A DNA stretch of 64,000 bases from Strigamia acuminata (lineage: Eukaryota; Arthropoda; Chilopoda; Geophilomorpha; Linotaeniidae). The notes beneath the pieces were generated by a model. That model saw only the letters and a list, made by a program, of their open reading frames with translations. It ran no database searches and had not been told where the DNA came from. The stretch covers positions 7,192,001 to 7,256,000 of the forward strand of contig OX442316.1 of assembly GCA_949358305.1 (NCBI GenBank), given 5' to 3'. A program made the position numbers and the translations under genes. This document shows positions 1-10,004 of the stretch, piece by piece. Each line of letters opens with the position of its first letter. The first letter of the stretch is position 1.

Positions 1-255
1 GTATAAAAACATAAAGAAAATGTCCAAATCAAAAGTCGGTGGGATAGCTTCTTGCGGCATACACACGTAGAAACAGTTCTTCTTCGCAAAGTAATTTCCA
101 AACTGAAATGTTTGATTTGTCAAATTATAAAACAAGCTGTTTCCATACATTTGCACTTCCACTAAGTCCAATTTCCATTTTGGACATTCAAGAAAAGCGA
201 TAGAATAATTAAATTTGGTTTCATTTAAAGTATTCATTGATGGTACTGCACTCAT
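1..255 (-). CDS. methuselah-like GPCR, partial (cut by window edge)
   Basis: An open exon on the minus strand is homologous to the 5' part of the GPCR exon at 1091-1887. Both share the ectodomain core C-P-K-W-K-L-D-L, then FYNLTNQT, a V-C-M-P-Q motif and a P-P-x-F-D-L-D-I entry into TM1. The rest of the receptor lies before position 1, so completeness cannot be judged. A possible signal-peptide exon lies upstream at 307-360 (starts MKRILSLCFMF and ends in a strong GTGAGT donor at 306). I could not make it join this exon in frame, so it is not included. Known of the family: methuselah-like receptors are class-B-like insect GPCRs. The assignment rests on similarity to the two neighbouring copies, which show the 7TM part. 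Confidence 0.7.
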   Translation of the reverse strand, partial: MSAVPSMNTLNETKFNYSIAFLECPKWKLDLVEVQMYGNSLFYNLTNQTFQFGNYFAKKNCFYVCMPQEAIPPTFDLDIFFMFLY

Positions 256-754
256 TCTTATAATCCTTCTATTTTAGATCACCAAACAAGATAAAGGCAA
301 ACTCACGTCGATACACACTTTGGAATTAAACATGAAGCACAGTGACAAAATTCTTTTCATTGTGGAATAAAAAGTTCTTAAAATGTTAATTACCATACAC
401 AACTTTCAGGCTTTTAGACGGGAATTTCCCTAATTATTTATTACAACTATCTGACATCACTGACAAGAAATTTAATTAACACTTGATACTCACGAATTTG
501 TACACTGATATTCACACAATTATGTAACACGCAGTAACTAGTTCAATTAATTCCGTCTAAGTTATTCTTCTAATTCTTATCTCGTAGTTTGATGTTATAT
601 TCTCTTCACACTTTCGTTTTAATGTTACAAACATTTATTTACGCTTAAATAAATTTAAAAAAATAATTGCTGAAAAACATACCGGCATGCATTAACCATA
701 AAATTCGAGGATATTTCCTCTTCTTTTTTCTCAAGATTACGCCATTCTTTGAGT

Positions 755-1887
755 TTAAATTGATGAACTTGTGGTAGCAGCACTCCTCTTATGCTCAGAA
801 ACAGCTTTTGTCGTTGATTTGTTCTTATTTAAACGATGTATACTAATGATGTCAGTCAATCCGTAAAAAACAAATACAAACACGCCGTGGAGTGATATGA
901 TTGTAAGTGGGAAAATCCAGTACAATTCAGATGTTGGTTTTAAAATAAAGGCAACAAAAAAAGAAGCGACGCTAATGCAGGTCAAAAGAAACAATTTAGA
1001 GTAAACAATTTTCCTAAAAATAAAAAACAAAACTACAAATAAATACACTCATTTCTAAATGATAAAAGTGAGAAAAAAAATTGATCTTACAATGTTCTGC
1101 TAAGTTTCCGGTTTATATTAGATGCATTCTGACCAAGAAGTCTCAAATTATTGCATATCATCAAGAAAAGAATTGCATTGATTATTATAACAACAAAAAA
1201 TGCAATTCCCAAACGGGTGTATGATATTTCTTTACTGCCCCTTGCACAATACTGCGTGAGTCGCCCAAACAAAGCGGTGACTACAACGACTACTGTAGGA
1301 ATTCCAAAACCATACGTGCATTTATATAGAAAACCTTTAGTATTGTGCTGCGACTTAATCAGTATTGTTCCAGTCCGAAATTTTTTCCATATTCCAAAGC
1401 TTAATACGTTTTGCCAAGTGTAAATAGAAAAAAAAGTAAAATCAGCATAAATGCAGAGAAGGAATTTCCACTGCATGGGCTGCGATGAGGAATGAACTTG
1501 AGAAATAATTAACAGTAAATAAGCACCAAATAAACTGCTTATGTAACACAACATTGGCCTGTTGTCGTGATTTTGGTTACTCCGATTGGAGTAAATGATG
1601 AAGCACAAAAACAAGCAAATAATAGACATCGTCCACAAGAAAAAAAAAAAAATGTCCAAGTCAAATGATGGTGGAATTATGTGTTGCGGCATGCACACGA
1701 AAAAAGAGTTCTTCCTCACGTAGTATTGACCTAACTCATAAGTTTGATTTGTCAAATTGTAAAATAGAGCATCGTTTTCACCCACGTGTACTTCTTTTAA
1801 ATCCAATTTCCATTTTGGACATTGACGAAATTGAGGAAAATATTCAGCTTCACTTAAATTATTCATATTAAGAACTGGTGCGTACAA
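755..1887 (-). CDS. methuselah-like GPCR (ectodomain C-lobe plus 7TM)
   Basis: Two exons are seen in transcript order: 1887-1091 and 1013-755, joined in phase 2 (donor GTAAGA, acceptor TTTTAG). Together they give about 351 residues. The first exon has an extracellular stretch with C-P-K-W-K-L and V-C-M-P and an N-glycosylation site in NLTNQT, followed by five hydrophobic segments. The second exon has TM6-TM7 and a Ser/Thr-rich tail. Order and spacing fit the Mth family, where the ectodomain precedes a secretin-like 7TM domain. The exon starts directly after an acceptor (TTTTAG at 1888-1893), so the true start codon is in an upstream exon. Upstream at about 1890-2105 there is an ATG with a signal-like stretch (MKCSCIIYYFLFMHL), but it does not splice in frame by eye. 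The 5' end is therefore unresolved and a damaged 5' part is possible. Confidence 0.75.
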
Positions 1888-2152
1888 CTAAAACACATCA
1901 AATGTTTCCTTATAACAAATTTGCGACGTGGAACGGATTTCGCTTTTAAAAGATTCCAAACTTCCTGCAAACGTCAACTTGGAAATCCCGGATTTTAAAT
2001 AAATGCAAGAAAAGTTGTGGGTTTGGTTTCGAGGATTGGGGCAGGAGCACCACGTGTCAAGTGCATAAAGAGGAAATAATAAATAATGCAACTGCATTTC
2101 ATTTTATAAACAAAATATTTTTACTTTATAATTTATTTAACGTCCATTAACC

Positions 2153-2310
2153 AGTGGCGGAACTACTGGACACAGAACCTCGCACTGCGGGGTAGCCCAA
2201 GTCAAGCGTGTAGGGGGCCCAGTTGTCACGACCAGATTAAGGGGAGACCAACAAAGAGGCAATTGTTCCAGACTCCAGATACCAAAGGGCTCCACGTACA
2301 CTGCCCTATT
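2153..2310 (+). mobile_element. degenerate hAT-type element fragment
   Basis: The stretch begins CAGTGGCGGAACT, the typical outer terminus of hAT-family non-autonomous elements, followed by a G/C-rich stretch with GGGGGCCC. The composition is unlike the AT-rich flanks and resembles the intact MITE at 5609-5720. No matching right terminus or target duplication was found, so it is a truncated or decayed copy. The rest of 1888-2923 is AT-rich without a gene that I recognise. Confidence 0.35.
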
Positions 2311-2922
2311 TCTTCAAAAAATGATTTTTTTTGGATCTATAATAAATTTATTGTGAAAAAATAACAGTTTAAATTGAAGGTGGAGTGGGAGGGGGGAGGG
2401 CCAAATATGTTTTGCAGTAACTAAAAAAAAAAATCCCCAAAATACTTCAACTTTTAAAATATATTTAAAAAAAATACATTTTATAAGCGTCGTAGTCATC
2501 ACTTTCTACAATCTACAAAATTATTGCAACTCATTTCCTTGCAATTGCAAAAAAAAATTTCAAAAAAAATATTTTATTTAATATTTTTTACTTTACCAGC
2601 ATATGATGTGAGAATAACAACATCTTTTAATTATTTTGTGCCAAGTCTGCAATTATTATGGCAGATTATGAAAAAAGCAATTAAATGATAAACACAGATA
2701 TAATTTGACCAAAAAAAAACATGTTTTACCTTTCGGACACTTTAAAAACATACCTAATTATGAATATTTATATTAATAAAATATTCAGCTCTGTTGTAGT
2801 ACAATAAGAAAAAAAAATATAAAAAAAGCCTTTTATAATGGGATGTAACAGATTTGCTTATGTAAATAATATTTACCCAGAATGAGTATCAGGAAACATG
2901 TTGCACCTCTGATAATAAGCGT

Positions 2923-2931
2923 GATATAAAG
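2923..2931 (+). promoter_or_regulatory. TATA box of antistasin-like gene
   Basis: GATATAAAG lies about 40 bp upstream of the ATG at 2969, the spacing expected for a TATA promoter with a very short 5' UTR. Confidence 0.6.
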
Positions 2932-2968
2932 GCTTCGGTTTACATAATAAAGTTCATTTTCAATCGAC

Positions 2969-4076
2969 ATGCTCCCTCTGTCAGGTATCAGTACTTTGGT
3001 GCTCTTAACCCTTGCTGGCGGTAAGTTCTAACTTATTAACACAATTAGTTTAAATTTCCAATACTACTTTACTGAATATAGTGCCAGCTATTTTGGCAAT
3101 ATGCACCGCACCAACTTGTGAGTATCATTGCGGAAGAAGTATTGGAAGTGACGGATGCGCCCAATGTGATTGCACAAAATGTATGTTGCAATATTTCATG
3201 TCATGAAATCCTTTAAAAGGGATTAAACAAAATATTATTTCAGATCCAACCGACTCAGACTGCCCCAGCATTTGCCCTGCAGATTGTGGTCAAACAACAG
3301 AAGCGAACGGGTGTTTGAAATGCAACTGTAATGTTGGCCCATGGTACCCATTCCCAGTACCAGACAAGCCACCAAAAAAAGGCACAATTAATTAAACCTA
3401 CATTTTGATCAATTTTAATTTGATCAATTTTTTTTAAAGACTGTCCCCAAATTTGTCCACAAGATTGTGGTCAAACACGATTGCCCAATGGATGCCTCAA
3501 ATGCGATTGTAATGTAGGACCGTGGTATCCACCACCACCACCAAAAAGAGGTACAATTAAACTTTCCTTTAGAATCAATTTTAATTTCATTCATTTTTTT
3601 TAAGACTGTCCCCAAGTTTGTCCACAAGATTGTGGTCAAACACGATTGCCCAATGGATGCCTCAAATGCAATTGTAATGTAGGACCGTGGTATCCAGTTC
3701 ATCCACCACCACCACCAAAAAGAGGTACAATTAAACTTTCCTTTTGAATCAATTTTAATTTCATTCATTTTTTTAAAGACTGCCCCCAAGTTTGTCCACA
3801 AGATTGTGGTCAAACACGATTGTCTAATGGATGCCTCCAATGCAATTGTAACGTAGGACCGTACTTTGGCAAATACCCAACACCGAAGCCTCCACAACGT
3901 CCTCGTAGTAAGTTAAGACACTTTTTAATTTGAAATCCATTATTCATGAAATTTTAAATAATTCTATTCAAATCTTAGAATGTATTCGAGAATGTCCTCA
4001 AGATTGCGGTCAAATAACCAAACCTGATGGTTGTTTGGAATGTCAATGCGGAGAGTTGTGGTTCCAACCTCAGTAG
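2969..4076 (+). CDS. antistasin-like multi-domain secreted protein
   Basis: Seven exons: 2969-3020, 3082-3180, 3244-3381, 3440-3550, 3605-3724, 3779-3907, 3979-4076. They sum to 747 nt, or 248 residues. Exon 1 encodes a signal peptide (MLPLSGISTLVLLTLAG). Each later exon encodes one six-cysteine module with the pattern C-x3-C-x3-C-G-x(7)-GC-x2-C-x-C, the spacing of antistasin-type protease-inhibitor domains. All introns are phase 1, so modules can be duplicated without frame loss. Exons 4, 5 and 6 are near-identical, including their flanking introns (GTACAATTAAACTTTCC), a recent tandem exon duplication. Pro-rich linkers (PPPPPKRG) separate modules. The third intron uses a GC donor (AAG|GCACAA) where the sister exons have GTACAA, and the frame closes only if GC is used. 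By family it is probably an extracellular serine-protease inhibitor, but the target is unknown. Confidence 0.8.
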
Positions 4077-4128
4077 AATTACCTTTTCAAAAATAATAAT
4101 CAAAATCAATTCAGTCATGATATGGATG

Positions 4129-4134
4129 AATAAA
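4129..4134 (+). terminator. polyadenylation signal of antistasin-like gene
   Basis: AATAAA lies 53 bp after the stop codon at 4074-4076. From here to the TATA box at 4605 the DNA is AT-rich and I see no gene. Confidence 0.6.
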
Positions 4135-4604
4135 CAGGATTAAAGCAAACTCTAACACAATTCAATGTTAATTTTTTGGTCTATTACACAATTACTTATT
4201 AAATCAACGTTTAGCCTTTACTTTCACAAATTATAAAGTTAAATAACAAATGCTGTACAATAGAATCATAAATCATCCGCTCTGACAGCTCTAACCTTTA
4301 AAAACCATATTGCAACATTAAACCGGAATCTCATTAATCTCTAATGACATCATGATGGAGAATTAACTCAATAAAATTAAATTAAACAAAATATTATGAA
4401 ATTTAACTCGATTTACTTGACGCTTTTATGCTCATTTAAATAAAAATATTTTTTTCTTCAGCACCAAGATAATTTTTAAGGAGAAGGCTGTTAATTAATC
4501 ATTCCACGAAATCCAATTACTCTCAAGGATTCCTCGGTCAGGTTATGTCTGCAAGGGACGTGACATAACAAAAAAGGTACCGACAAAAAAATGAGATCTG
4601 GGTT

Positions 4605-4614
4605 TTATATAAAA
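4605..4614 (+). promoter_or_regulatory. TATA box of small cysteine-rich peptide gene
   Basis: TTATATAAAA lies 53 bp before the ATG at 4667 and follows an AT-rich spacer. It is a canonical TATA promoter for a short-UTR secreted peptide gene. Confidence 0.6.
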
Positions 4615-4666
4615 GACCACTTTCACCTGCATTTGACAAACATTCAAATTGATTGGAACTAACAAA

Positions 4667-5045
4667 ATGACTTTCAAAATTGCTGTCGTCATTTTGGCTC
4701 TTTGTTTCTTAATGAATCTCAATGAAGGTATGAAAAGTGTTTAATTTAGTACTTAGTATTTGGTTATACCAATGGATTCATAACTAATATCCAATTTAAA
4801 ATAGGTCGTGGGATGACTGGAAGTGGAAGACCTGTTACTCTGCCATGCTCCGTAAGTTTATAAATAAATATTTATAAAATATTTATAACCTTATACTTTC
4901 TTCTTCTGAATGTTAAAAGCAAATCCGTTGTTCAGACGACATGGAATGTGTTGACACGCCTCGAACAACCTGCGCAGAAAATGTCGATCCATGTCCTCCT
5001 TCAGGAATGTGCGTCTTCAAAAACCAAGAAAGCACTACTGCTTAA
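4667..5045 (+). CDS. small secreted six-cysteine peptide
   Basis: Three exons (4667-4727, 4805-4851, 4920-5045) encode 77 residues. The start MTFKIAVVILALCFLMNL is a clear signal peptide. The mature part, of about 55 residues, has six cysteines (LPCS, IRCS, MECV, TTCA, DPCP, GMCV), enough for three disulfides, and no long hydrophobic stretch. The intron phases are 1 and then 0. A TATA box precedes the gene and an AATAAA follows at 5137-5142. I do not recognise the family. Small secreted cysteine-rich proteins of this shape in insects include protease inhibitors and immune or venom-like peptides, but nothing here decides among them. Confidence 0.65.
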
Positions 5046-5136
5046 ATGAACGAAAATGCCTTCGATTCATGCAATCTAGTATAATAGATATACACATTTT
5101 GGTACAAAATTTGTATACTTGTAACAAAATTAGAAA

Positions 5137-5142
5137 AATAAA
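5137..5142 (+). terminator. polyadenylation signal of small peptide gene
   Basis: AATAAA lies 92 bp after the stop codon at 5043-5045. Confidence 0.5.
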
Positions 5143-5306
5143 GATCATTCACAAAATACATTTTGTCAAATGTCGTGTGAGGTGTGCAACATATAAAACG
5201 CACATCTGAATGTACAAAAAGAAACACTTCTTGAGTTGCCAAACATGTTAATAATATAGAGGAATTTCGTAAATGTGTTATTTTCATCATGATTAAACAT
5301 TCTTTT

Positions 5307-5540
5307 CTAAACAAATATTTGAAGATTGGAGTGCAAAAGATACTTTGATTGACACTTTTTTTTTATCTCTTGCAAATAAAAATTCGAAATAAAACCTCCC
5401 AATAGGCACACAAAACAGATGAATCCTACGGGAATATAAACTGTGTACGGTATGTTGTAACTTCTGCCTTCCTGGTAAATACTTTTTGAATCACAGTCGT
5501 CATAATCTCCGTAATGGATTTGAGAATTAACACTTCCGTT
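5307..5540 (-). CDS. terminal exon of an unidentified single-pass membrane protein
   Basis: An open exon of 78 codons follows a good acceptor (TTCCGTTAG at 5541-5549) and ends in TAG at 5307-5309. It encodes a polar segment with paired acidic residues and one cysteine (HYGDYDDCDSKS), then a clear transmembrane helix (VYIPVGFICFVCLLGGFIS), then a Lys-rich, probably cytosolic tail. No ATG opens it, so at least one upstream exon is missing. The hAT MITE at 5609-5720 would sit in or near that upstream intron. It does not resemble a GPCR TM7 exon of the neighbours. It could be the last exon of a small type I protein or a gene remnant. Confidence 0.45.
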   Translation of the reverse strand, partial: NGSVNSQIHYGDYDDCDSKSIYQEGRSYNIPYTVYIPVGFICFVCLLGGFISNFYLQEIKKKCQSKYLLHSNLQIFV

Positions 5541-5600
5541 CTAACGGAAAGTACCGATGATACATTCTTGATTGTGTTTTCGTACGTATATAAATTGCTA

Positions 5601-5728
5601 CTTAAGATCAGGGGCGGATCTAGCTTTTCGGGGGCCCTGGGCTTGAGGTTTTTTCGGGGCCCTTTTATCATAATTTTTAATAGCAACCTTTTTTTTAGCC
5701 CTATGCTAGATCCGCCCCTGCTTAAGAT
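5601..5728. mobile_element. hAT-type MITE with 8-bp target duplication
   Basis: The 112-bp element occupies 5609-5720 with 16-bp perfect terminal inverted repeats, CAGGGGCGGATCTAGC on the left and its exact complement GCTAGATCCGCCCCTG on the right. It is flanked by a perfect 8-bp duplication CTTAAGAT (5601-5608 and 5721-5728). The 8-bp duplication and CAGGGGCGG terminus are hallmarks of the hAT superfamily. The interior has no coding capacity, so mobility would depend on a transposase elsewhere. The perfect duplication suggests recent insertion. From 5729 to 6285 I see no gene. Confidence 0.92.
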
Positions 5729-6285
5729 ACAATTGTTGCGTTGCATAAAGCTGTACTGTTGTCTAGTCTCGTGAAAACAAATTTGCCATCTTGGCTTAAT
5801 TTAGTTGAGCTCCTAAAATTATTTTATTCGGGTCCATGTACAGTAAGCTCTCAAAGTAAATCCACTGGCAGGTATTAATGAGTAAAGTTTACCAACCCTG
5901 ATGATGGGTAGTATAGTTCATCCACAAATAACTTGCAAAGTAAATATCTAATGCTACAAAGAACTGAAAAGACATCAAGGTTGCTAAACCTGTATAAACA
6001 GATCATAATAAAAAGTAAGCACAGCTTAATCATTGTGACATAAAGATATATTTTCAAGGAACATAAATAAACACACTCGCAACGAAGGATGCAATTTTCA
6101 CATTCACAAAGCAAAGTTCACAATTTAAAATTTTCAAGAAACATAAATAAACTTAAAATTTGAAGGACTATTTTAAACAGGTAATGGTGATGTCAGTTTG
6201 AAGCAACACTTTAAAACTACTCGTTTAAAATAACACAAAATGTTACAACTTAATTTGCTAATTTGAGCAAAAACTGGTCGCCAAA

Positions 6286-6415
6286 CTATTTTATTACTTT
6301 CCCATCATGTTCTTCCAGGAAACCATATGTATTTATGTATTCAGCTGTCCACTTAGTTCTATTTGAATACCAGTCAGGAAAACCCCAATAAATTACATAG
6401 TTGATGTTTATTTTC
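6286..6415 (-). CDS. possible orphan coding exon
   Basis: An open stretch of 43 codons follows a plausible acceptor (CTTTAACAG at 6416-6424) and ends in TAG at 6286-6288. The translation looks protein-like, with several aromatic residues (YWGFPDWYSN), one N-glycosylation motif (NRT) and an acidic-basic end (EEHDGKVIK). It lies just downstream of the GPCR stop at 6577 and could be an alternative last exon or a fragment of another gene, but no in-frame donor was found. The family is not recognised. Confidence 0.25.
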
Positions 6416-6576
6416 CTGTTAAAGTTGAAGGATAAAAAGCTAGAATTAAAATTAAAATTAAATTGATTTAATTAATTATCATGCAATGCTCATTTGATAA
6501 TTACAATAATTACTGTAGAGTTCTTCAGTATTCCGATAAACAATAGAAATTAATTTGAGGAGCTTATCTAAAAAGA

Positions 6577-7702
6577 TTAGATAGATATACTGCTGATGTG
6601 CGATTGCATTGATGATGATGTTTTCAACCGAGTAATTTTGCGGGAAAGATGATAACTTAATTGCGTTTTCATATTAACATTGCAATTGTAAATAAGGAAC
6701 AAAAAAAGACCTTGAAGAGCATTCAAAACGTCTGGTGCAATCCAGTAAATAGGCTTGACCTTAAGTGGTATCAGAGCCCACTCAAGGACTTCTAAAATCC
6801 AACAAGTGCCTGTGACAACTAACAGTTTTATATACATTCGTAACCTGAAATTTAAAATAAGAATACAAGTTATTATTAAACAAAACATACTCGCATTGTT
6901 CTTACGTACATTTGTGAGTAGATTTTGTTATTAGCCAGTGCAACATCCATGCTTAATGTTCTCAGATTGAGACAAGTCAGGACGAAGAAAACAATATTGA
7001 CTAGTAAAGTGACACTCGTGCTCGCATAGAAAAAAATCACTTGAGCACTATTTTCGTACATAGATACTAGACACCTGACTTTGTAGCCAGGTAAGAATGG
7101 AACTTTGACAAAAATGAGCAAATTTGAAATGACTAAAATCAACGCAGGAACTCCCCACGCGTACAAAGATTGACAGCTGTACTTCACACACGATGCACGT
7201 AGTGAAACTGTGATGATACGTTGCGGATGAAAACGTCTCCACATATCGAAAGTGACAACATTCAGCCAACAAAATGCCGCTCGCAGAGTGTATTGGCCCC
7301 AAATTGCCAAAATGTAACACACGGTCGTGCTAAAATGTGGTCCTGTTTGATATAAAAGCTCCAAAATATAGAACAATAACAAGGATATCATGTGCCACAA
7401 GAGGGGTCGAGAGTCATAAATAGTACTCGCAGACGGCACTATCCAATGGAAAGATAACGCTAAACTTAATGCAGCGATGGAGAATATCCATGATACGATA
7501 TACAGAATATCTACATGATAAAATGGTGGACGGACATCTTCTGGAATGCAAACAAATGCGGTGTCGTTGCTTATTAGTCTGTATTCACCATTAGGATAAG
7601 AAATGTTGTGCGGCAGATACAGTAAAGTGTCGTTCTGAATGAAAATGTAATCTGTTGCAAAGTATAATTTCCATTCTAAACACTGCGAATATTGAAGCAT
7701 GG
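6577..7702 (-). CDS. methuselah-like GPCR
   Basis: Two exons are seen: 7702-6910 and 6844-6577, joined in phase 2 using donor GTACGT and acceptor TTTCAG, about 352 residues from the first ATG at 7700. The N-terminal part has the ectodomain core C-L-E-W-K-L-Y and F-V-C-I-P-E, with N-glycosylation sites (NDT, NIS). Seven hydrophobic segments follow, and the TM6 entry reads LRMYIKLLVVTGTCWILEVLEW, a strong Mth-family pattern. The exon begins after a good acceptor (CCGTTTTTGCAG), so a signal-peptide exon should lie upstream. The first exon of the small gene at 8234-8369 ends in the matching phase 1, so a shared leader exon is conceivable but not shown. It is a paralogue of the receptors at 1-255 and 755-1887. 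Confidence 0.8.
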
Positions 7703-8074
7703 CTGCAAAAACGGCTGGGACGGCACAAAACGAGTCCCATTACTTCTGTTGATTCCTTGAATACACAGTAAACATAAACTTGATGTTTTTCTATCAACCG
7801 AGGTATATCTAATTACCTTGCTTTCGAAATATGGCGGAATATTGTACTTCTTAAGGTCGTATTATTATGGCGTGTGATTACTATTATTATTATTGAGAAA
7901 TGATGTGATGTGATGTGTAGAAATGTTATTTGTATTTATACAGAATTTTTTATCTCGGGAATTTCCATCAGCAGATGCATTCTCAATTTAGTACCATCAG
8001 TCAAAGATGAATTTTAAAGTCTTCACAAAAATAAAAATAAAATTGAGACATACCGGTATTAATTATTGTGATTT

Positions 8075-8369
8075 TTATTCGTCAATTTGCGGGCGACATA
8101 CGCCACTGGATGAATCGCGTATGGAACCACTTGGGCAGTTTAGAGGCTGCAGCAGTGCAAATTGCTTCACTTGTACTAAAATTGAGGTCAGATTATGTAA
8201 TAATAATTTTTGTAATTTCAAAATCGTACTCACCAGAATTTTCATCTGTTGTGGAAGTCGAAGTCGTTGGTTCTTCATTATTTTCCATTGAACGCTCTGA
8301 CAGTTCGCAGTACAGAAAATCCAGAGTGAAAATTAACATACAAAAACTGAATTGCAAAATTCGATTCAT
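8075..8369 (-). CDS. small secreted protein, CPxG-CRP core, member 1
   Basis: Two exons (8369-8234 and 8175-8075, phase 1, donor GTGAGT) encode 78 residues. The start MNRILQFSFCMLIFTLDFLYC is a signal peptide. An acidic Thr/Ser-rich stretch follows (EEPTTSTSTTDE) and then the core C-P-S-G-S-x-R-D-x-S-x-G-V-C-R-P near the C-terminus. The same core is found in the neighbours at 8996, 9 kb to 14.6 kb, always near the stop. A similar C-P-x-G...C arrangement is known in the N-lobe of methuselah ectodomains, which may indicate shared origin with the adjacent receptors (inference from motif only). The donor-like GTATGT inside the core may allow alternative splicing. Confidence 0.6.
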
Positions 8370-8995
8370 GACGTATGCTTGTAGATAAATCTGTCCGTTT
8401 TCCCTGCATAAAAATTGAAATATTGAAATATTGAAATATTGAAATTAAAATTAAAAGTAATATTTTAGTAGGCTTTAGCAACAAATGTCTTTACCTTATT
8501 TCTTTACTCGTTTCCGCTTCGAGATCTTCAGAGAACTGAAGGCAAGAAACCTTTCCACGTAGTATACAAATAAACAACTTTTTTCGTTTGTAAATTTTTT
8601 TTTTATGGCTGCATAATTATTATGTTTAAACGTTTTTTTGCAAAAAAAAAAATTAATAACAACTCTTGAACAACTCAAACAAACGAAATCCTGCAGTAAT
8701 TATTAAGATAAAATGTTATGCATGGAGGTGAAGGTAATCTACCTTCTACCTTGATAAATAATATACAATTTACAATTATAAAATTATTCGCGACAAGTTT
8801 TCCATAAAACAATACTTTGGACATATTTTAATAATATATAATTAAGTTATTGTAGTTATATTATCAATTAAAATTTTAATTTCTATTTTTTAGACATAAA
8901 AGAAATTACTTAACAATTTACATATAATTTAGAAATTGATAGTTCTTAAGCAGCCATATACATGTTACAATCAACGAAATCTGTTTGGTTAGCAA

Positions 8996-9364
8996 TCACT
9001 TTTTGTTGTCTTGAATTGGTCGACAAGCTTGAGCTCTATTTGACGAGTCAAATATGTACCCCGGAGGACATTTTTCTTTTAGTGGTGCCATTACGTATGG
9101 GTACATAAAATTTTTATTACCGTCATAAGACAGCGGTCCTACGAATAAATAAACATTGCTAATATATTTTTTTTGCTAAAAGAAAGTAATGGTAAAATGC
9201 GGTGTTGCTTTCACTGCATGTAATTCAATTGAAGGGTGTCAAAAGCCGCAGCCGGATTTGACAGGAATACAGCAAAATTACTGACCTGTTGTCACTTCAA
9301 CGGAAGTTTGTGTTTTCTGAATACTCAGCACCAAAATAATTATAAATCCTACTGAAATCGGCAT
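8996..9364 (-). CDS. small secreted protein, CPxG-CRP core, member 2
   Basis: Two exons (9364-9286 and 9138-8996, phase 1) encode 73 residues. The signal peptide is MPISVGFIIILVLSIQKTQT. The second exon carries a Tyr/Met-rich linker and the core C-P-P-G-Y-I-F-D-S-S-x(5)-A-C-R-P, then a short basic end. The intron position and phase match members 1 and 5. A decayed copy of this gene is at 11480-11600, created by the tandem duplication, so only this copy appears functional. No function is known. Confidence 0.65.
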
Positions 9365-10004
9365 TATACTGGTAGCAGCTTTCTCGCGGAACCGAGTGAA
9401 AAAGAATAGTGTACCAACATTTAAAGCAAAATAAAAATTTAAAATGTTAATATCGACCTTTAAAAAGTAAAGCATCTAGAAAATGAGATGTACAATAAGT
9501 GTGCCATGAATCCTCTCAAAACATGTTACGAAATATCAATTAATATCTAATCGAAAAAAAATAATACGTAATATTATTTTTCTCCTGAACAGATCTCGGA
9601 ATTAATTTAAATTGCTGCAATTTTGCACCTCATTGTAATTACGATAAAATGTTACAAAATGTAAGCAAATGAAAGTTGTTTACGGTATGTTATTACCAAA
9701 TAAAAAAGGATCGAGTTGTATCAAAAATTCGTCCGGATCCTCGTTTACATTAGAATGATGGGATTCATAACATTTTATCAGGAATCTTCAAAATGTCAAA
9801 AGTTCGTAAGCAAACACCATCAGTTGTAAAATAAAATACCGGTAAATAAAATAAATAAATAAAATAAATTACTTTTATAATGACGATGCGAATACAACAT
9901 GCCAAACACATAAAATATAAATATTATAAAGTACCGAATACAAACATCTGATAAAAGTCTAAAAAGTACGTAATGAACTCAAGCTAGTTTTAACTAAACA
10001 ATTT

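Noticed and set aside
3424-3897. 157-codon open frame on the minus strand with tandem Trp runs
   Set aside because: Antisense shadow of the duplicated Pro-rich antistasin-like exons; it spans their introns.
3440-3907. Regular repeats with spacers resembling a CRISPR array
   Set aside because: They are duplicated coding exons and introns of the antistasin-like gene; the genome is eukaryotic and the repeats are about 110 bp with splice sites.
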